Positions 36,504-46,035 are shown, counted from the stretch's first letter. The stretch: DNA of 64,000 nt from Mycetohabitans rhizoxinica HKI 454 (GCF_000198775.1 NC_014722.1:1130222-1194221); one strand, 5' to 3'. Program-made: numbers and translations. Notes: generated by a model not told the origin, from the sequence alone.

Positions 36504-38594
36504 ATGTCCGCATTGCACACCGAGAACGATCACGCGCTCGACGAGAGCAAATTCGTTGTCTTCGATGGATCGCCCTACCAGCTGTACCAGCCGTTTCCAC
36601 CGGCAGGTGACCAGCCGGAGGCCATTCGCCAGTTGGTCGAGGGTATCCAGGACGGCCTCGCGTTCCAGACGCTGCTCGGCGTGACCGGCTCCGGCAAAAC
36701 GTTCACGATGGCCAACGTGATCGCCCGGCTCGGCCGCCCGGCGATCGTATTCGCCCCGAACAAGACGCTGGCCGCGCAGCTGTATTCCGAGTTCCGTGAG
36801 TTTTTTCCGCGCAACGCGGTCGAATATTTCGTGTCGTATTACGACTACTACCAGCCCGAAGCGTACGTGCCGCAGCGCGACCTATTTATTGAAAAGGACT
36901 CATCGGTCAACGAGCACATCGAGCAGATGCGGTTGTCGGCTACCAAGAGCCTGCTGGAACGACGTGATGTTGTGATCGTCGCGACGGTCTCGGCGATCTA
37001 CGGGATCGGCAATCCGTCGGAATACCACCAGATGATCCTCACGCTGCGCGACGGTGACCGCGTCGGCCAACGCGACATCATCGCCCGGCTGATTGCCATG
37101 CAGTACATGCGCAACGATGTCGATTTCCAGCGTGGCACATTCCGCGTGCGGGGCGACACCATTGACGTGTTCCCGGCCGAGCATGCCGAAATGGCGGTGC
37201 GCGTCGAGTTGTTCGATGACGAAGTCGAATCGTTGCATTTGTTCGACCCGCTGACCGGGCGGGTGCGGCAACGTATCCCGCGCTTCACCGTCTACCCGTC
37301 GTCGCATTACGTAACGCCCCGCGATACGGTGTTGCGAGCGGTTGAGACGATCAAGGAGGAGTTGCGCGAGCGGCTCGCGTTTTTCCACCAGGAAGGCAAG
37401 CTTGTCGAGGCGCAGCGGCTCGAGCAGCGCACCCGGTTTGATCTTGAGATGCTTCAGGAGCTGGGTTTCTGCAAGGGCATCGAGAACTATTCGCGGCATT
37501 TCTCGGGTGCCGCGCCTGGCGAGCCCCCGCCAACGCTGTGCGACTATCTGCCGGCCGATTCGCTGATGTTTTTGGACGAGTCGCATGTGCTGATCGGCCA
37601 GCTCAACGCTATGTACAACGGGGACCGGGCCCGCAAGGAAAACCTGGTCGAGTACGGGTTCCGGCTACCGTCCGCGCTGGACAACCGCCCACTGAAGTTT
37701 CATGAATTCGAGCGCAAGATGCGCCAGGCGGTGTTCGTGTCGGCGACGCCGGCCGGCTACGAGCAGCGCAACGCGGGCCAGGTCGTCGAGCAGGTGGTGC
37801 GGCCCACCGGGCTAGTGGATCCGCAGATCGAGGTCCGTCCCGCCATTTCTCAAGTCGATGATGTGCTGTCGGAAATTAATCAGCGCGTGGCGGCTGGCGA
37901 ACGGGTGCTGGTCACCGTGCTAACCAAGCGCATGGCTGAGCAACTGACCGAGTTTCTTGCCGACCACGGCGTGAAGGTACGCTACTTGCATAGCGACATC
38001 GATACGGTCGAGCGGGTGGAGATCATCCGCGACCTGCGGCTGGGCACCTTTGACGTGTTGGTCGGCATCAATCTGCTGCGCGAAGGGCTCGATATCCCGG
38101 AGGTGTCGCTCGTGGCGATCCTGGACGCGGACAAGGAGGGGTTCCTGCGCGCCGAGCGCTCGCTGATCCAGACGATCGGACGGGCCGCACGCAACGTCAA
38201 CGGTTACGCGATCCTGTATGGCGACACGATCACCGACTCGATGCGGCGCGCGCTCGACGAGACCGAGCGGCGCCGTCGTAAGCAGATCCAATACAACGAG
38301 CGCAACGGCATCGTGCCGCGTGGCGTCGTCAAGCGAATCAAGGACATCATCGACGGCGTCTACGACGTGGACGACGCGCGCGCTGAACTGCGCGCGCAGC
38401 AGGAGCGCGCGAAGATCGAGGACATGTCGGACAAGCAGCTCGCGAAGGAAATCAAAAAGCTCGAAAAGCAAATGCTGGACTACGCCAAGAACCTCGAGTT
38501 CGAGAAGGCGGCGCAGACCCGCGACCAATTGGCGCGGTTCAAGCAACGCGCGTTCGGCGCGAGCGTCGGCGACCACGTGCCGGAGCTGCGCTAG
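36504..38594 (+). CDS. uvrB: Excinuclease ABC subunit B
   Basis: The 696-residue helicase-like nucleotide excision repair protein has Walker A ([10 protein letters not shown]), the [12 protein letters not shown] beta-hairpin that clamps damaged DNA, the DESHV Walker [17 protein letters not shown] and QTIGRAARN helicase motifs, and a C-terminal UVR domain (about 645-690) for UvrA/UvrC contact. The ATG at 36504 follows AAGGAA by about 7 nt. It shares a repeat-filled intergenic region with tyrB. No SOS box was recognised upstream. Confidence 0.97.
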   Translation: MSALHTENDHALDESKFVVFDGSPYQLYQPFPPAGDQPEAIRQLVEGIQDGLAFQTLLGVTGSGKTFTMANVIARLGRPAIVFAPNKTLAAQLYSEFREFFPRNAVEYFVSYYDYYQPEAYVPQRDLFIEKDSSVNEHIEQMRLSATKSLLERRDVVIVATVSAIYGIGNPSEYHQMILTLRDGDRVGQRDIIARLIAMQYMRNDVDFQRGTFRVRGDTIDVFPAEHAEMAVRVELFDDEVESLHLFDPLTGRVRQRIPRFTVYPSSHYVTPRDTVLRAVETIKEELRERLAFFHQEGKLVEAQRLEQRTRFDLEMLQELGFCKGIENYSRHFSGAAPGEPPPTLCDYLPADSLMFLDESHVLIGQLNAMYNGDRARKENLVEYGFRLPSALDNRPLKFHEFERKMRQAVFVSATPAGYEQRNAGQVVEQVVRPTGLVDPQIEVRPAISQVDDVLSEINQRVAAGERVLVTVLTKRMAEQLTEFLADHGVKVRYLHSDIDTVERVEIIRDLRLGTFDVLVGINLLREGLDIPEVSLVAILDADKEGFLRAERSLIQTIGRAARNVNGYAILYGDTITDSMRRALDETERRRRKQIQYNERNGIVPRGVVKRIKDIIDGVYDVDDARAELRAQQERAKIEDMSDKQLAKEIKKLEKQMLDYAKNLEFEKAAQTRDQLARFKQRAFGASVGDHVPELR

Positions 38595-38678
38595 GCCGCG
38601 TCGCCGCGCGGGCTCGCGCTCCGGGCGGCGTCGTGGCGTCGCGGCGACAAGATGTGTCGATGCGGCGCATATTGCCGC

Positions 38679-38733
38679 TTGGGACAACGCGCGGATCGGT
38701 GCTACACTGGTGGTGTATTGAGAATTGTTCTTA
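38679..38733 (+). promoter_or_regulatory. Predicted promoter and Fur box of ftrABCD
   Basis: TTGGGA (38679-38684) and TACACT (38703-38708) form a sigma-70-like promoter with an 18-bp spacer. TGAGAAT-T-GTTCTTA (38719-38733) downstream matches the 7-1-7 Fur dyad (5 of 7 positions symmetric) and would block the promoter when iron is plentiful. Confidence 0.55.
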
Positions 38734-38769
38734 TTCCAGTTTTCACACACATTACAACGAGGAATGTCG

Positions 38770-39330
38770 ATGACAGGTTTTCGTCTAGTTCGTACCGCCA
38801 CCGCCGTGGCGTCATTTGCACTGGTAATGGGCGCTGCAGGCGCGGCGTCGGCGGCCGAGTATCCGATTGGCAAGCCACAAATCCAGGGCGGGATGGAAGT
38901 CGGCGCGGTGTATCTGCAGCCGATCACGATGGACCCGGAAGGCATGATGCGCAAGGCGTCCGACTCGGACATCCACCTGGAGGCGGACATCCATGCGGTC
39001 AAGAACAACCCGACCGGCTTTGCCGAAGGTGATTGGATGCCGTACCTGCAGGTGCGTTACGAGTTGACCAAGCCCGGCTCGAACTACGTGCAACAGGGTG
39101 ATCTGATGGCGATGGTGGCGAGCGATGGCCCGCACTACGGCGACAATGTGAAGCTCGCGGGTCCGGGCAAGTATCACCTGAAGCTGTTTATCGCGCCGCC
39201 CGCGCAGACTGGGCATATGGCGTTCGGCCGCCATGTTGACAAGGAAACCGGTGTCGGTCCGTGGTTCAAGCCGTTCGAGTTGAACTACGACTTCCCGTTC
39301 GCCGGCATTGGCAAAAAGGGTGGTTACTAA
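38770..39330 (+). CDS. ftrA: Periplasmic iron-binding protein FtrA (P19/Tp34 family)
   Basis: The 186-residue protein has a signal peptide (VASFALVMGAAGAASA, mature AEYPIG) and the Tp34/P19 fold landmarks GMEVGAVYLQPITMDPEGMM, DIHLEADIHAVKNN and the His/Met ligands in FIAPPAQTGHMAFGRH. It binds Fe2+/Cu2+ and feeds the permease. GAGGA lies 6 nt before ATG 38770, so that start is chosen over 38764. It opens a four-gene operon behind a Fur-like site. Confidence 0.92.
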   Translation: MTGFRLVRTATAVASFALVMGAAGAASAAEYPIGKPQIQGGMEVGAVYLQPITMDPEGMMRKASDSDIHLEADIHAVKNNPTGFAEGDWMPYLQVRYELTKPGSNYVQQGDLMAMVASDGPHYGDNVKLAGPGKYHLKLFIAPPAQTGHMAFGRHVDKETGVGPWFKPFELNYDFPFAGIGKKGGY

Positions 39331-39333
39331 TCG

Positions 39334-39678
39334 ATGAAGCGCACGCTCAAATTGCAGGGCACGGCGTGGCTGCTTGCGTGGAGCGCCGCGTTCGGCGGCG
39401 TCGCCCACGCTGCGGATCTGCCCACGTTCCGGCTCGAGATGGCGGACGGCAAGCTCAATCCGGCGCGCATCGAGGTGCCGGCCGGCCAGCGCATCAAGAT
39501 CGAGGTGCACAACACCGGCAAGGGCGCTGTCGAGTTCGAAAGTGTGCAGTTGCGCAAGGAGAAGGTGCTGGCGCCGGGTGCCGAGTCGTTTGTTGTGATC
39601 GCGCCGCTGTCGCCGGGCGAGTACAAGTTTTTCGATGATTTTCATCAGAGCGCGCAAGGCGTGATAGTGGCAAAGTGA
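39334..39678 (+). CDS. ftrB: Periplasmic cupredoxin-domain protein FtrB
   Basis: The 114-residue protein has a signal peptide (WLLAWSAAFGGVAHA) and a cupredoxin-1 beta-sandwich (FRLEMADGKLNPARIEVPAGQRIKIEVHNTGKGAVEFESVQLRKEKVLAPGAESFVVIAPLSPGEYKFFDDFHQ). It starts 3 nt after ftrA. In Ftr systems it is thought to oxidise or hand over iron with copper. The usual Cys/Met copper ligands of blue copper proteins are not all obvious. Confidence 0.88.
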   Translation: MKRTLKLQGTAWLLAWSAAFGGVAHAADLPTFRLEMADGKLNPARIEVPAGQRIKIEVHNTGKGAVEFESVQLRKEKVLAPGAESFVVIAPLSPGEYKFFDDFHQSAQGVIVAK

Positions 39679-39709
39679 CGGGCCGTGCAGCCGCGCGAAG
39701 GAAGATGTA

Positions 39710-40555
39710 ATGGGACAGATTCTGTTCATCGTATGGCGGGAGAGCGTTGAGGCGCTGCTCGTGGTCGGCATCCTGCATGCCTGGTTGAACAATGGCGACG
39801 CCGCTGCGCGCAAAGGATTGCCGTGGCTGTGGCTTGGCGTCGGCGCGGGATTGCTGGCGGCGGTTGGCCTGGGTGCCGCGTTAGTCGGCTTTACCGAGGT
39901 GCTGTCCGGTGATGCGCAGGATTATTTCCAGACGGCGATGGTGCTGGTTGCGTGCGTGCTGATCGTGCAGATGGTGCTGTGGATGAAGCGGCATGGCCGC
40001 ACGCTCAAGCGCGACATGGAAATGTCGTTAGCCGAGAGCCGGCGCAATGCAAACTGGTGGGGTGTCGCAGTGCTTGCGGCACTGGCGGTCGCGCGCGAAG
40101 GCAGTGAAACGGTGATTTTCCTGTATGGGCTGGGGTTCGGTCAGTCGGGCCACGTCGATGTGACGCAATGGCTGGCCGTGCTGATCGGTCTGGCGCTCGC
40201 GTTGCTCACGTTCTATCTGCTGCAACTGGGTGGCCGAATATTCTCGTGGCGTGCGTTTTTCCGCGTCACCGAGGTCATGCTGTTATTCCTCGGCGCCGGT
40301 CTGTTCGAAGCGGGCATCGATAAGTTGATCGACAAGGAAATTGTGCCGACCGGTATCGATGTGGTGTGGAACACGTCGCACATCCTGGACGACTCCAGTA
40401 CAGTCGGCTCGCTGGTGGCGACGCTGACCGGCTATCGGGCCCATCCGGCATTGGCCAACCTCATTGCGTATGCGTTGTTCTGGCTGGTGGTCTGGGTGTT
40501 GCTGCGCCGGATCCGGCAGCGCCAAACCTCGTGCGCGCAGAGGAAGCCCGCATGA
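39710..40555 (+). CDS. ftrC: FTR1-family iron permease FtrC
   Basis: The 281-residue inner-membrane permease carries the two REXXE iron-transfer motifs RESVE (residues 10-14) and REGSE (129-133), which are essential in yeast Ftr1 and bacterial EfeU/FtrC. It has about seven hydrophobic segments. The ribosome site GAAGGAAG precedes the ATG. It overlaps ftrD by the ATGA junction. Confidence 0.95.
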   Translation: MGQILFIVWRESVEALLVVGILHAWLNNGDAAARKGLPWLWLGVGAGLLAAVGLGAALVGFTEVLSGDAQDYFQTAMVLVACVLIVQMVLWMKRHGRTLKRDMEMSLAESRRNANWWGVAVLAALAVAREGSETVIFLYGLGFGQSGHVDVTQWLAVLIGLALALLTFYLLQLGGRIFSWRAFFRVTEVMLLFLGAGLFEAGIDKLIDKEIVPTGIDVVWNTSHILDDSSTVGSLVATLTGYRAHPALANLIAYALFWLVVWVLLRRIRQRQTSCAQRKPA

Positions 40556-41967
40556 GTATGATGCTGGCTCCACGCTCCGGCTGGTTGGCCGAGGCTGGGC
40601 ACTGGATGCAGCGCCATCAGACGGTGATCCGCAACGTGCAGTGGGTCGTCGTGCTCATTTATGCGCTGTTGATCCTGGTGCCGGCGTTCATGCCGCTGCC
40701 GGATGATACCGCGCATATCTGGTCGAACCTCACGGTATTCGCGCAGTTCGTGTTTTGGGGCATCTGGTGGCCGTTTGTGCTGCTGTCGATGGTGATGCTC
40801 GGGCGTGTATGGTGTGGCGTGCTGTGCCCGGAAGGTACATTGTCCGAGTTCGCGAGCAAGCACGGGCTGGGCCGCCCGATTCCGCGCTGGATGCGCTGGG
40901 GCGGGTGGCCGTTCGTCGCGTTCGGACTTACGACGATCTATGGGCAAATGGTCAGCGTGTACCAGTATCCGAAGGCGGTGCTGCTGGTGCTCGGCGGGTC
41001 GACTGTTGCCGCCATCGTGATTGGCCTGTTGTACGGCCGGGAAAAACGGGTGTGGTGCAAGTACCTGTGTCCGGTCAATGGCGTATTCGCGCTGCTGGCG
41101 CGGCTCGCCCCGTTGCGCTATCGGGTGGATGAGCAGGCGTGGCGTCGTTCATATACGCAGGGCGAGCATGGGCACCGTGTGATCCCGGTGAACTGCGCGC
41201 CGCTCGTGCCGTTGCGAAACATGAAGGGCGCGTCGGCCTGTCATATGTGTGGCCGTTGCAGCGGCCATCGCGATGCAATCGCGCTGACGTGGCGCTCGCC
41301 GGCGCAGGAAGTCGTGGAGCTGGGCGAGGAGGCGGCGAACCGTTGGGACACCGCGTTGATTTTGTACGGGTTGCTCGGCATCGCGATCGGCGCGTTTCAT
41401 TGGACCGTCAGTCCGCTGTTTGTCTCGATCAAGCAATCGCTGGCCGCGTGGCTGATCGACCACGACATTATGTGGCCGCTGCAGACCAATGCCCCATGGT
41501 TCATTTTCACGCACTATCCGCAGCAAAATGATGCGTTTTCGTGGCTCGACGGCGGCCTGGTGATCGGCTATATCGTCACCACGGGTTTGCTGTATGGCAC
41601 GGCGCTGCTGGCGTGCGTCGCAATGGGCAACCTGCTGCTCGGCCGGTGGCGTACGTCGCGGTTGCATCACTTTGCGCAGGCATTGATCCCGCTGGCCGGC
41701 ATGGGCGTGTTCCTCGGTTTGTCAGCCACTACCGTGTCGCTGTTGCGCGCCGAGCATTTGCCCCTTGGCTGGGTGCCAGACGTGCGGCTCGCGTTGCTGG
41801 CGATAGCCAACACGGCAAGCCTTTATCTCGCGGTGAAAATCATCGTCAAGCATGTCTATGGTATCAGTGCTGGTGTTGCACGGGGCGTAGGTGCACTACT
41901 GTGCTTTGTCGCGGCGTTGGCGGTCGTTGACAGCGCATGGTGGCTGATGTTCTGGGGCTGGGCCTGA
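40552..41967 (+). CDS. ftrD: Membrane polyferredoxin FtrD
   Basis: The 471-residue membrane protein has the NapH/CcoG-like iron-sulfur layout: CGVLCPEGTLSEF (Cys88, Cys92), CKYLCPVNGVF and CHMCGRC, giving cysteines for two [4Fe-4S] clusters, between several transmembrane segments. It should pass electrons to the periplasmic FtrA/FtrB proteins for the redox cycle that drives ferrous iron uptake. ATG 40552 overlaps the ftrC stop by four bases. Confidence 0.9.
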   Translation: MSMMLAPRSGWLAEAGHWMQRHQTVIRNVQWVVVLIYALLILVPAFMPLPDDTAHIWSNLTVFAQFVFWGIWWPFVLLSMVMLGRVWCGVLCPEGTLSEFASKHGLGRPIPRWMRWGGWPFVAFGLTTIYGQMVSVYQYPKAVLLVLGGSTVAAIVIGLLYGREKRVWCKYLCPVNGVFALLARLAPLRYRVDEQAWRRSYTQGEHGHRVIPVNCAPLVPLRNMKGASACHMCGRCSGHRDAIALTWRSPAQEVVELGEEAANRWDTALILYGLLGIAIGAFHWTVSPLFVSIKQSLAAWLIDHDIMWPLQTNAPWFIFTHYPQQNDAFSWLDGGLVIGYIVTTGLLYGTALLACVAMGNLLLGRWRTSRLHHFAQALIPLAGMGVFLGLSATTVSLLRAEHLPLGWVPDVRLALLAIANTASLYLAVKIIVKHVYGISAGVARGVGALLCFVAALAVVDSAWWLMFWGWA

Positions 41968-42063
41968 GCATGGACCTCGCAAAGGCCTGAATTGACGCCG
42001 AAATCCGAATGGATGGCGAAACCCGGCTGGTGCAGAGGTCCAGCCTATGGTGAGCTTCGACCT

Positions 42064-42190
42064 GTGACAAGGTTTGATCTGTGACAAGGTCCGGCATGTG
42101 ACAAGGTCGTCCGGCGCGCGGCAAGGTATGACGTTGCGGCAAGATGTGCCTGCGGCAAGGTCTGCCCTGTGTCTGTCCTACGACAAGGCT
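42064..42190. repeat. Imperfect ~17-bp repeats of GYGRCAAGGT
   Basis: GTGACAAGGT occurs at 42064, 42081 and 42098, exactly 17 bp apart. Degraded copies (GCGGCAAGGT, GCGGCAAGAT, ACGACAAGGC) follow at about 42118, 42136, 42152 and 42180. They lie in the ~500-bp gap between ftrD and hemP, which has no other supported gene. Confidence 0.7.
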
Positions 42191-42432
42191 GCCCTCTGAA
42201 GGCCGGACTGGAGCGGCTCGATGACGTTTGAACTTGTCTTGTGACGAAGCCCGAGTCGACGCTGAGATCAGAGTTCGGAGATTGGGCGGGGAATCCCGCA
42301 AAAAAACGGCTTCACTGGCTATGGCGGCAGGCTTATCAGGCGCGAAGGGGTCTAGGTCTCGCGATGATGCCGCCAAGGCTGGCTAGTGCCAAACACCTCG
42401 GATCGAGGTGGTCCCCACAATACTCGGTTGGA

Positions 42433-42464
42433 GCATGCTGCCTGGTAGTTGCCGGGCAGCATGC
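42433..42464 (-). terminator. Strong hairpin directly after hemP
   Basis: GCATGCTGCC pairs perfectly with GGCAGCATGC, extended by a wobble and two GC pairs to 13 bp around a 6-nt loop. It begins 3 nt after the hemP stop codon. There is no T-run, so it is more likely an mRNA-stabilising or Rho-assisted end than a classical intrinsic terminator. Confidence 0.5.
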
Positions 42465-42467
42465 CGG

Positions 42468-42737
42468 TCATTTGGTCAGGATCAGCTTGCCCAGCCGCGT
42501 TGCGCGCAGCTGATACGTTTCACCGTTGTGCAGAATGCTCACGTGCGTGCGACCTTGCAGCAAGTCGTCGCTTTGCAACGCATGCGCGGCATGGGTCGTG
42601 CCCATCGGCTGCGGGGTCGGCGTGGCGAGCGCCGGCGCAGCACGCCGGTCCCCGGGCTGGGCAGCGGAACTGCGCATCGGGCGGGCCATCCCGGAAGGCA
42701 GGCGCAGGGTGCTGAGAGAGCGGTTTGCGGTCGTCAT
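42468..42737 (-). CDS. hemP: Hemin uptake protein HemP
   Basis: The 89-residue protein ends in the HemP core HVSILHNGETYQLRATRLGKLILTK, present in almost all members of this small family. The ~60 N-terminal residues are low-complexity and unconserved. In Burkholderia, HemP promotes expression of the hmuR heme receptor and lies beside the hmu genes; here neither hmuR nor transporter genes follow. A strong Fur-like site lies 40 bp upstream of the start. Confidence 0.85.
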   Translation of the reverse strand: MTTANRSLSTLRLPSGMARPMRSSAAQPGDRRAAPALATPTPQPMGTTHAAHALQSDDLLQGRTHVSILHNGETYQLRATRLGKLILTK

Positions 42738-42774
42738 CGAAGATGCGGTGTGTTGATCGTTGACAACGAGTTTA

Positions 42775-42793
42775 AATGATAATTATTCTTATT
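42775..42793. promoter_or_regulatory. Fur box upstream of hemP
   Basis: AATGATAATTATTCTTATT (42775-42793) matches the 19-bp Fur consensus closely, with the 7-1-7 core TGATAAT-T-ATTCTTA. Its distance to the hemP start (about 40 bp) fits iron repression of the hemP promoter. Confidence 0.75.
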
Positions 42794-42857
42794 TGCAATT
42801 GCGTCTATTAATCACCGCAGCAAGTCGATAGCCCATGCCGCGGGTCAGTGCAGTGTG

Positions 42858-43343
42858 TCAATGCACGTGTGTAGACAGCCGACCGTTGCCCGCGTATTCG
42901 CGGATCAGCCGTACAGTATCGAGATCCGCCTCGCGATAGGCCGACTTGACGATTTCAGTCATTTGCTCATCATCGGAACCTTGCACGGCGCTTGGCAGCG
43001 TGGTGCGGTACTCGAAACGCACAAACAATTGCACCGGGTCTGGCTGCTCGATCGTCATCGTCAGCGATCCGCCGACGTGGGCCTCGGTTGCCTCGATGTC
43101 ATACCGGACTTGATGCCCGGGGCTTAGCGTCACGCGATCACGCACGGTGGCCGGTCCATAGTGCAATTCGCGTTCCAACGTATCGCCGTGGCGCGACAGG
43201 ATCGTGCAGCTGTCCAGGCCGAGCACGAACAACTGCGGCTGTTCAGCACGCAGCACAAGGCCGGCCCACAGTTCGTCGCGGGTCAGCGTAGTGGTCAACG
43301 GGTTCAGCGGGTCGTTGACCTGGATCAGGTGTTCAAAGTTCAA
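42858..43343 (-). CDS. DUF1857 (AtaL-like/SRPBCC) family protein
   Basis: The 161-residue product from a TTG at 43343 begins MNFEHLIQVNDPLNPLTTTLTRDELWAGLVLRAEQPQLFV, then LERELHYGPATVRDRVTLSPGHQVRYDIEAT and RFEYRTTLP. This is the DUF1857 pattern, a START/SRPBCC-like fold with no assigned activity. GGAGGA lies about 10 nt upstream of the TTG. The open frame up to 43475 has no similarity and is not used. Confidence 0.75.
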   Translation of the reverse strand: MNFEHLIQVNDPLNPLTTTLTRDELWAGLVLRAEQPQLFVLGLDSCTILSRHGDTLERELHYGPATVRDRVTLSPGHQVRYDIEATEAHVGGSLTMTIEQPDPVQLFVRFEYRTTLPSAVQGSDDEQMTEIVKSAYREADLDTVRLIREYAGNGRLSTHVH

Positions 43344-43408
43344 AGCAGCAGTGTCCTCCAACAGGCAAGGTGCCGTGCGCCGTGATGATAGCGCGGATCG
43401 GCGCCGGT

Positions 43409-43790
43409 TCACGCGGCCACCGCCAGTCCACTTTGAATGGCGACCGGATGCGTCAACAGCTGATGGACTGGGCACGTACTGGCGATTTGCAACAAGCGTT
43501 CCCGCTGCTCGTCATCCAGCTCGCCGTGCAGCACGATCGTGCTGCGGATAGTGGTCCCCTCGTCGTTCTGCTCGATATCAAGCGAAACATCGACATCGGC
43601 TAGGGGCCATTGCTTGCGCTGCGCGTACATCTTCAGCGTGATCGATGTGCACGCGCCCAGGCTGGACAGCAGCAGCGACACGGGCGTGGGCCCGCGGTTG
43701 CCGCCGCCGGCTGACGCCAGCTCGTCCGCCAGCCGTCATCACGTCTTGGCCGTTATGCGTGAACGGTGCCGTAGGGCGTTCGCCGCCCAC
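43409..43790 (-). pseudogene. OsmC-like peroxiredoxin/hydrolase, frameshifted
   Basis: The body [46 protein letters not shown], then [18 protein letters not shown], is an OsmC/Ohr-like domain with both redox cysteines (ACTS and CPVH). The N-terminal frame ([15 protein letters not shown]) lies in another register, and the body frame has a TGA just before RLADELAS. A single indel near 43735 would join them. It sits 4 bp after the pirin gene. Confidence 0.6.
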
Positions 43791-43793
43791 TGC

Positions 43794-44711
43794 TCAGGCA
43801 GCGATGTGTCCAAACTTGCCGTCGCGGTAGTCCGCGACGGCTTGGCGGATCTCGTCCTCGGTGTTCATTACGAACGGGCCGTAGCGCACGATAGGTTCAT
43901 TGAGTGGCACGCCGCCGATCAGCAGAAATTGCAGTGGCCGGTCGGTGGCGCTGATCATGATCGTATCGCCGATGTTGTCAAACACTACCATCTGCCGTGC
44001 GCCGGCCGCTGTTTGCTGGGCGCCATAGCGACCACCATTGTCAAGCGCATAGGCGAACATGCGAAAGCCATCCGGTACCGGATGCACCAGGGTTGCACCA
44101 GGCTGCATCCGGAAATGCTGGAATAGGATCGGGGTGCGCGTCTGAATTGCAGCGCTCACCCCGAGTGCCTCCCCGGCGATGACCTTGACGTCGATGTGCC
44201 CGTCCGGCGTGCGTGCAACCGGAATGCGCGCGCCGGGCAATTCTTGGTAGCGAGGTGCCATCATTTTGTCACAGCGCGGCAGATTGACCCACAATTGGAA
44301 GCCGTGCGAGCGCCCGCCGTGTTCGAGCAGCGATGCGGCCGGCATTTCGCTATGGACCACGCCGACGCCGGCCGTCATCCACTGGACGTCGCCCGGGCCG
44401 AGTGTACCGGCGTGGCCTGCGGAGTCCCGATGAGCGAACTCGCCTTCCAGCATATACGTGACCGTCTCAAAGCCGCGATGGGGGTGCGCGGGTGCGCCGA
44501 CGGCCTGGCCCGGCGCGTAGTCAACCGGGCCCATCTCATCGAGCAGCAAGAACGGATCGAAGTCCGCCAGTGTCCGCGTCGGAAACGGCCGGTGCACGAC
44601 AAATCCCGCACCCTCCACGGTGCGCTGCGCGGGAACCACTTGCTGGACTGCGCGGGCTCTCACGTCCTGCGAGCGTGCTGCCGCGATGGTATGGCTGGGG
44701 TGATCGATCAT
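43794..44711 (-). CDS. Pirin family protein
   Basis: The 305-residue bicupin protein contains the pirin N-terminal motif PFPTRTLADFDPFLLLDEMGPVDYAPGQAVGAPAHPHRGFETVTYMLEGEFAHRDSAGHAG, with the metal-binding His-x-His and Glu/His ligands, and the GDVQWMTAGVGVVHSEMP block. Pirins are cytoplasmic metal-binding regulators or quercetinase-like enzymes. It is divergent from a LysR regulator, a common pairing. Confidence 0.93.
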   Translation of the reverse strand: MIDHPSHTIAAARSQDVRARAVQQVVPAQRTVEGAGFVVHRPFPTRTLADFDPFLLLDEMGPVDYAPGQAVGAPAHPHRGFETVTYMLEGEFAHRDSAGHAGTLGPGDVQWMTAGVGVVHSEMPAASLLEHGGRSHGFQLWVNLPRCDKMMAPRYQELPGARIPVARTPDGHIDVKVIAGEALGVSAAIQTRTPILFQHFRMQPGATLVHPVPDGFRMFAYALDNGGRYGAQQTAAGARQMVVFDNIGDTIMISATDRPLQFLLIGGVPLNEPIVRYGPFVMNTEDEIRQAVADYRDGKFGHIAA

Positions 44712-44837
44712 CAGAATCTCCGTGATTCAATTGCGCTATTTGCAGCATCTATGCAACATGAGATGATTATAGGCAGGGTATCGTTGGCTGCCAGTGGGCC
44801 GTGCTGCAACGAATTGTTCTACTGATGGAACGACGAC

Positions 44838-45827
44838 GTGAACCTAGGTCATCATGATCTGAACGACCTGCTGTACTTTTCGCAGGTGGTCGAATACGGT
44901 GGTTTTTCTGCTGCTGAGCGCGCGTTGGGTATTTCCAAATCGCGTTTGTCACGACGGTTGTCCGACCTGGAGGCGGCGCTCGGGGTGCGGTTGTTGCAAC
45001 GCTCGACGCGCAAGCTCGCGCTGACTGAGGCGGGTGCGCTGTTCCATCGGCATTGCGTGGCGATGCTCGGCGAAGCGCGGGCCGCGCTGGATGCGGTTCA
45101 CCAGCTTGGCTCGACACCGCGCGGCACGGTGCGTGTCAGCGTGCCGATGACTGTCTCCCAAACGATGCTGGCGCATTGGATGCCAGAGTTCCTGCGCCGC
45201 TATCCAGACGTGAAAGTGGTGGTACACGTCACGAACCGTGTGATTGACTTGTTCGAGGACGAGATCGACGTCGCGCTGCGGGTGCGCTCGGAGCCGCACG
45301 CGAACGCGAATATCGTCGTGCGGCCGCTATGGCGTAGGGAGCAGATGCTGGTCGGCTCGCCGAGCCTGCTGGACGCGAACCATCCGCCGATGGTGCCGGC
45401 TGACCTGGCGCGCTATGCGACGCTGTCGGTGCCCAGTGCCGACGGCCGGTACGTGTTCAAGCTGATTGCGCCGGATGGCTCGCATCACGACTACGAGCAT
45501 GAACCGCGGCTAGTGACCGCCGACTTGCTGATGATCCACCAGGCGGTATTGGCCGGTGTGGGTATTGCGGTGCTGCCGGACAATATCTACCAGGCGGCGA
45601 TGAATGCCGGGCAATTGTCGCCGGTGATGCCCGGCTGGACATTGCCGCCGCCGCAGCTGTACGCGGTGTTCCTGTCCCGGCAGGGATTGCTGCCGGCGGT
45701 GCGCGCGTTCATCGATTTCCTGGTCGAAATGATTGAGAATGGCACGGGGACGCCGCATGATGGCCCGGCTGACGCGCTGTACCTAGATTCGACGCGACAT
45801 GATCGGGAGCGTGCGGCCGAGGGTTAG
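44838..45827 (+). CDS. LysR family regulator divergent from pirin
   Basis: The 329-residue protein has the LysR helix-turn-helix (LLYFSQVVEYGGFSAAERALGISKSRLSRRLSDLEAALGVRLLQRSTRKLALTEAG) and a periplasmic-binding-like effector domain (about 95-300). It starts at GTG 44838 and its promoter region (127 bp) is shared with the divergent pirin gene, which it probably regulates. The effector is unknown. Confidence 0.93.
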   Translation: MNLGHHDLNDLLYFSQVVEYGGFSAAERALGISKSRLSRRLSDLEAALGVRLLQRSTRKLALTEAGALFHRHCVAMLGEARAALDAVHQLGSTPRGTVRVSVPMTVSQTMLAHWMPEFLRRYPDVKVVVHVTNRVIDLFEDEIDVALRVRSEPHANANIVVRPLWRREQMLVGSPSLLDANHPPMVPADLARYATLSVPSADGRYVFKLIAPDGSHHDYEHEPRLVTADLLMIHQAVLAGVGIAVLPDNIYQAAMNAGQLSPVMPGWTLPPPQLYAVFLSRQGLLPAVRAFIDFLVEMIENGTGTPHDGPADALYLDSTRHDRERAAEG

Positions 45828-45974
45828 CGCGTCGGCATTGAAGCACGCATTTGCGATCGAGCGACGTCATGCCCCACTGCCCGAAGGCGCCGTAAGCGCA
45901 AGGCCCTCCTCGTGGGGGGGCCGCGACCGCTCCATGTCGCGCCGATCGGCGGATCCCGGTATTGGGTTCAAGGA

Positions 45975-46010
45975 CCCGGCGGTTCTTGTTTCGCCGGGCG
46001 CCTAGGCGCC
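45975..46010. terminator. Hairpins between convergent lysR and fabI
   Basis: CCCGGCG pairs with CGCCGGG across a 10-nt loop (45975-45998), and overlapping GGCGCCTAGGCGCC (45997-46010) is a perfect 14-bp palindrome. The pair sits between two converging genes and could end both. There is no T-run, so Rho-independent termination is uncertain. Confidence 0.4.
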
Positions 46011-46035
46011 ACGCGTGCGGTTCACGTGACTCAGC

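Noticed and set aside
35905..36600. Minus-strand ORF with TPEQ/RRS repeats upstream of tyrB
   Set aside because: The residues come from the 17-bp array, and the frame overlaps the true tyrB start.
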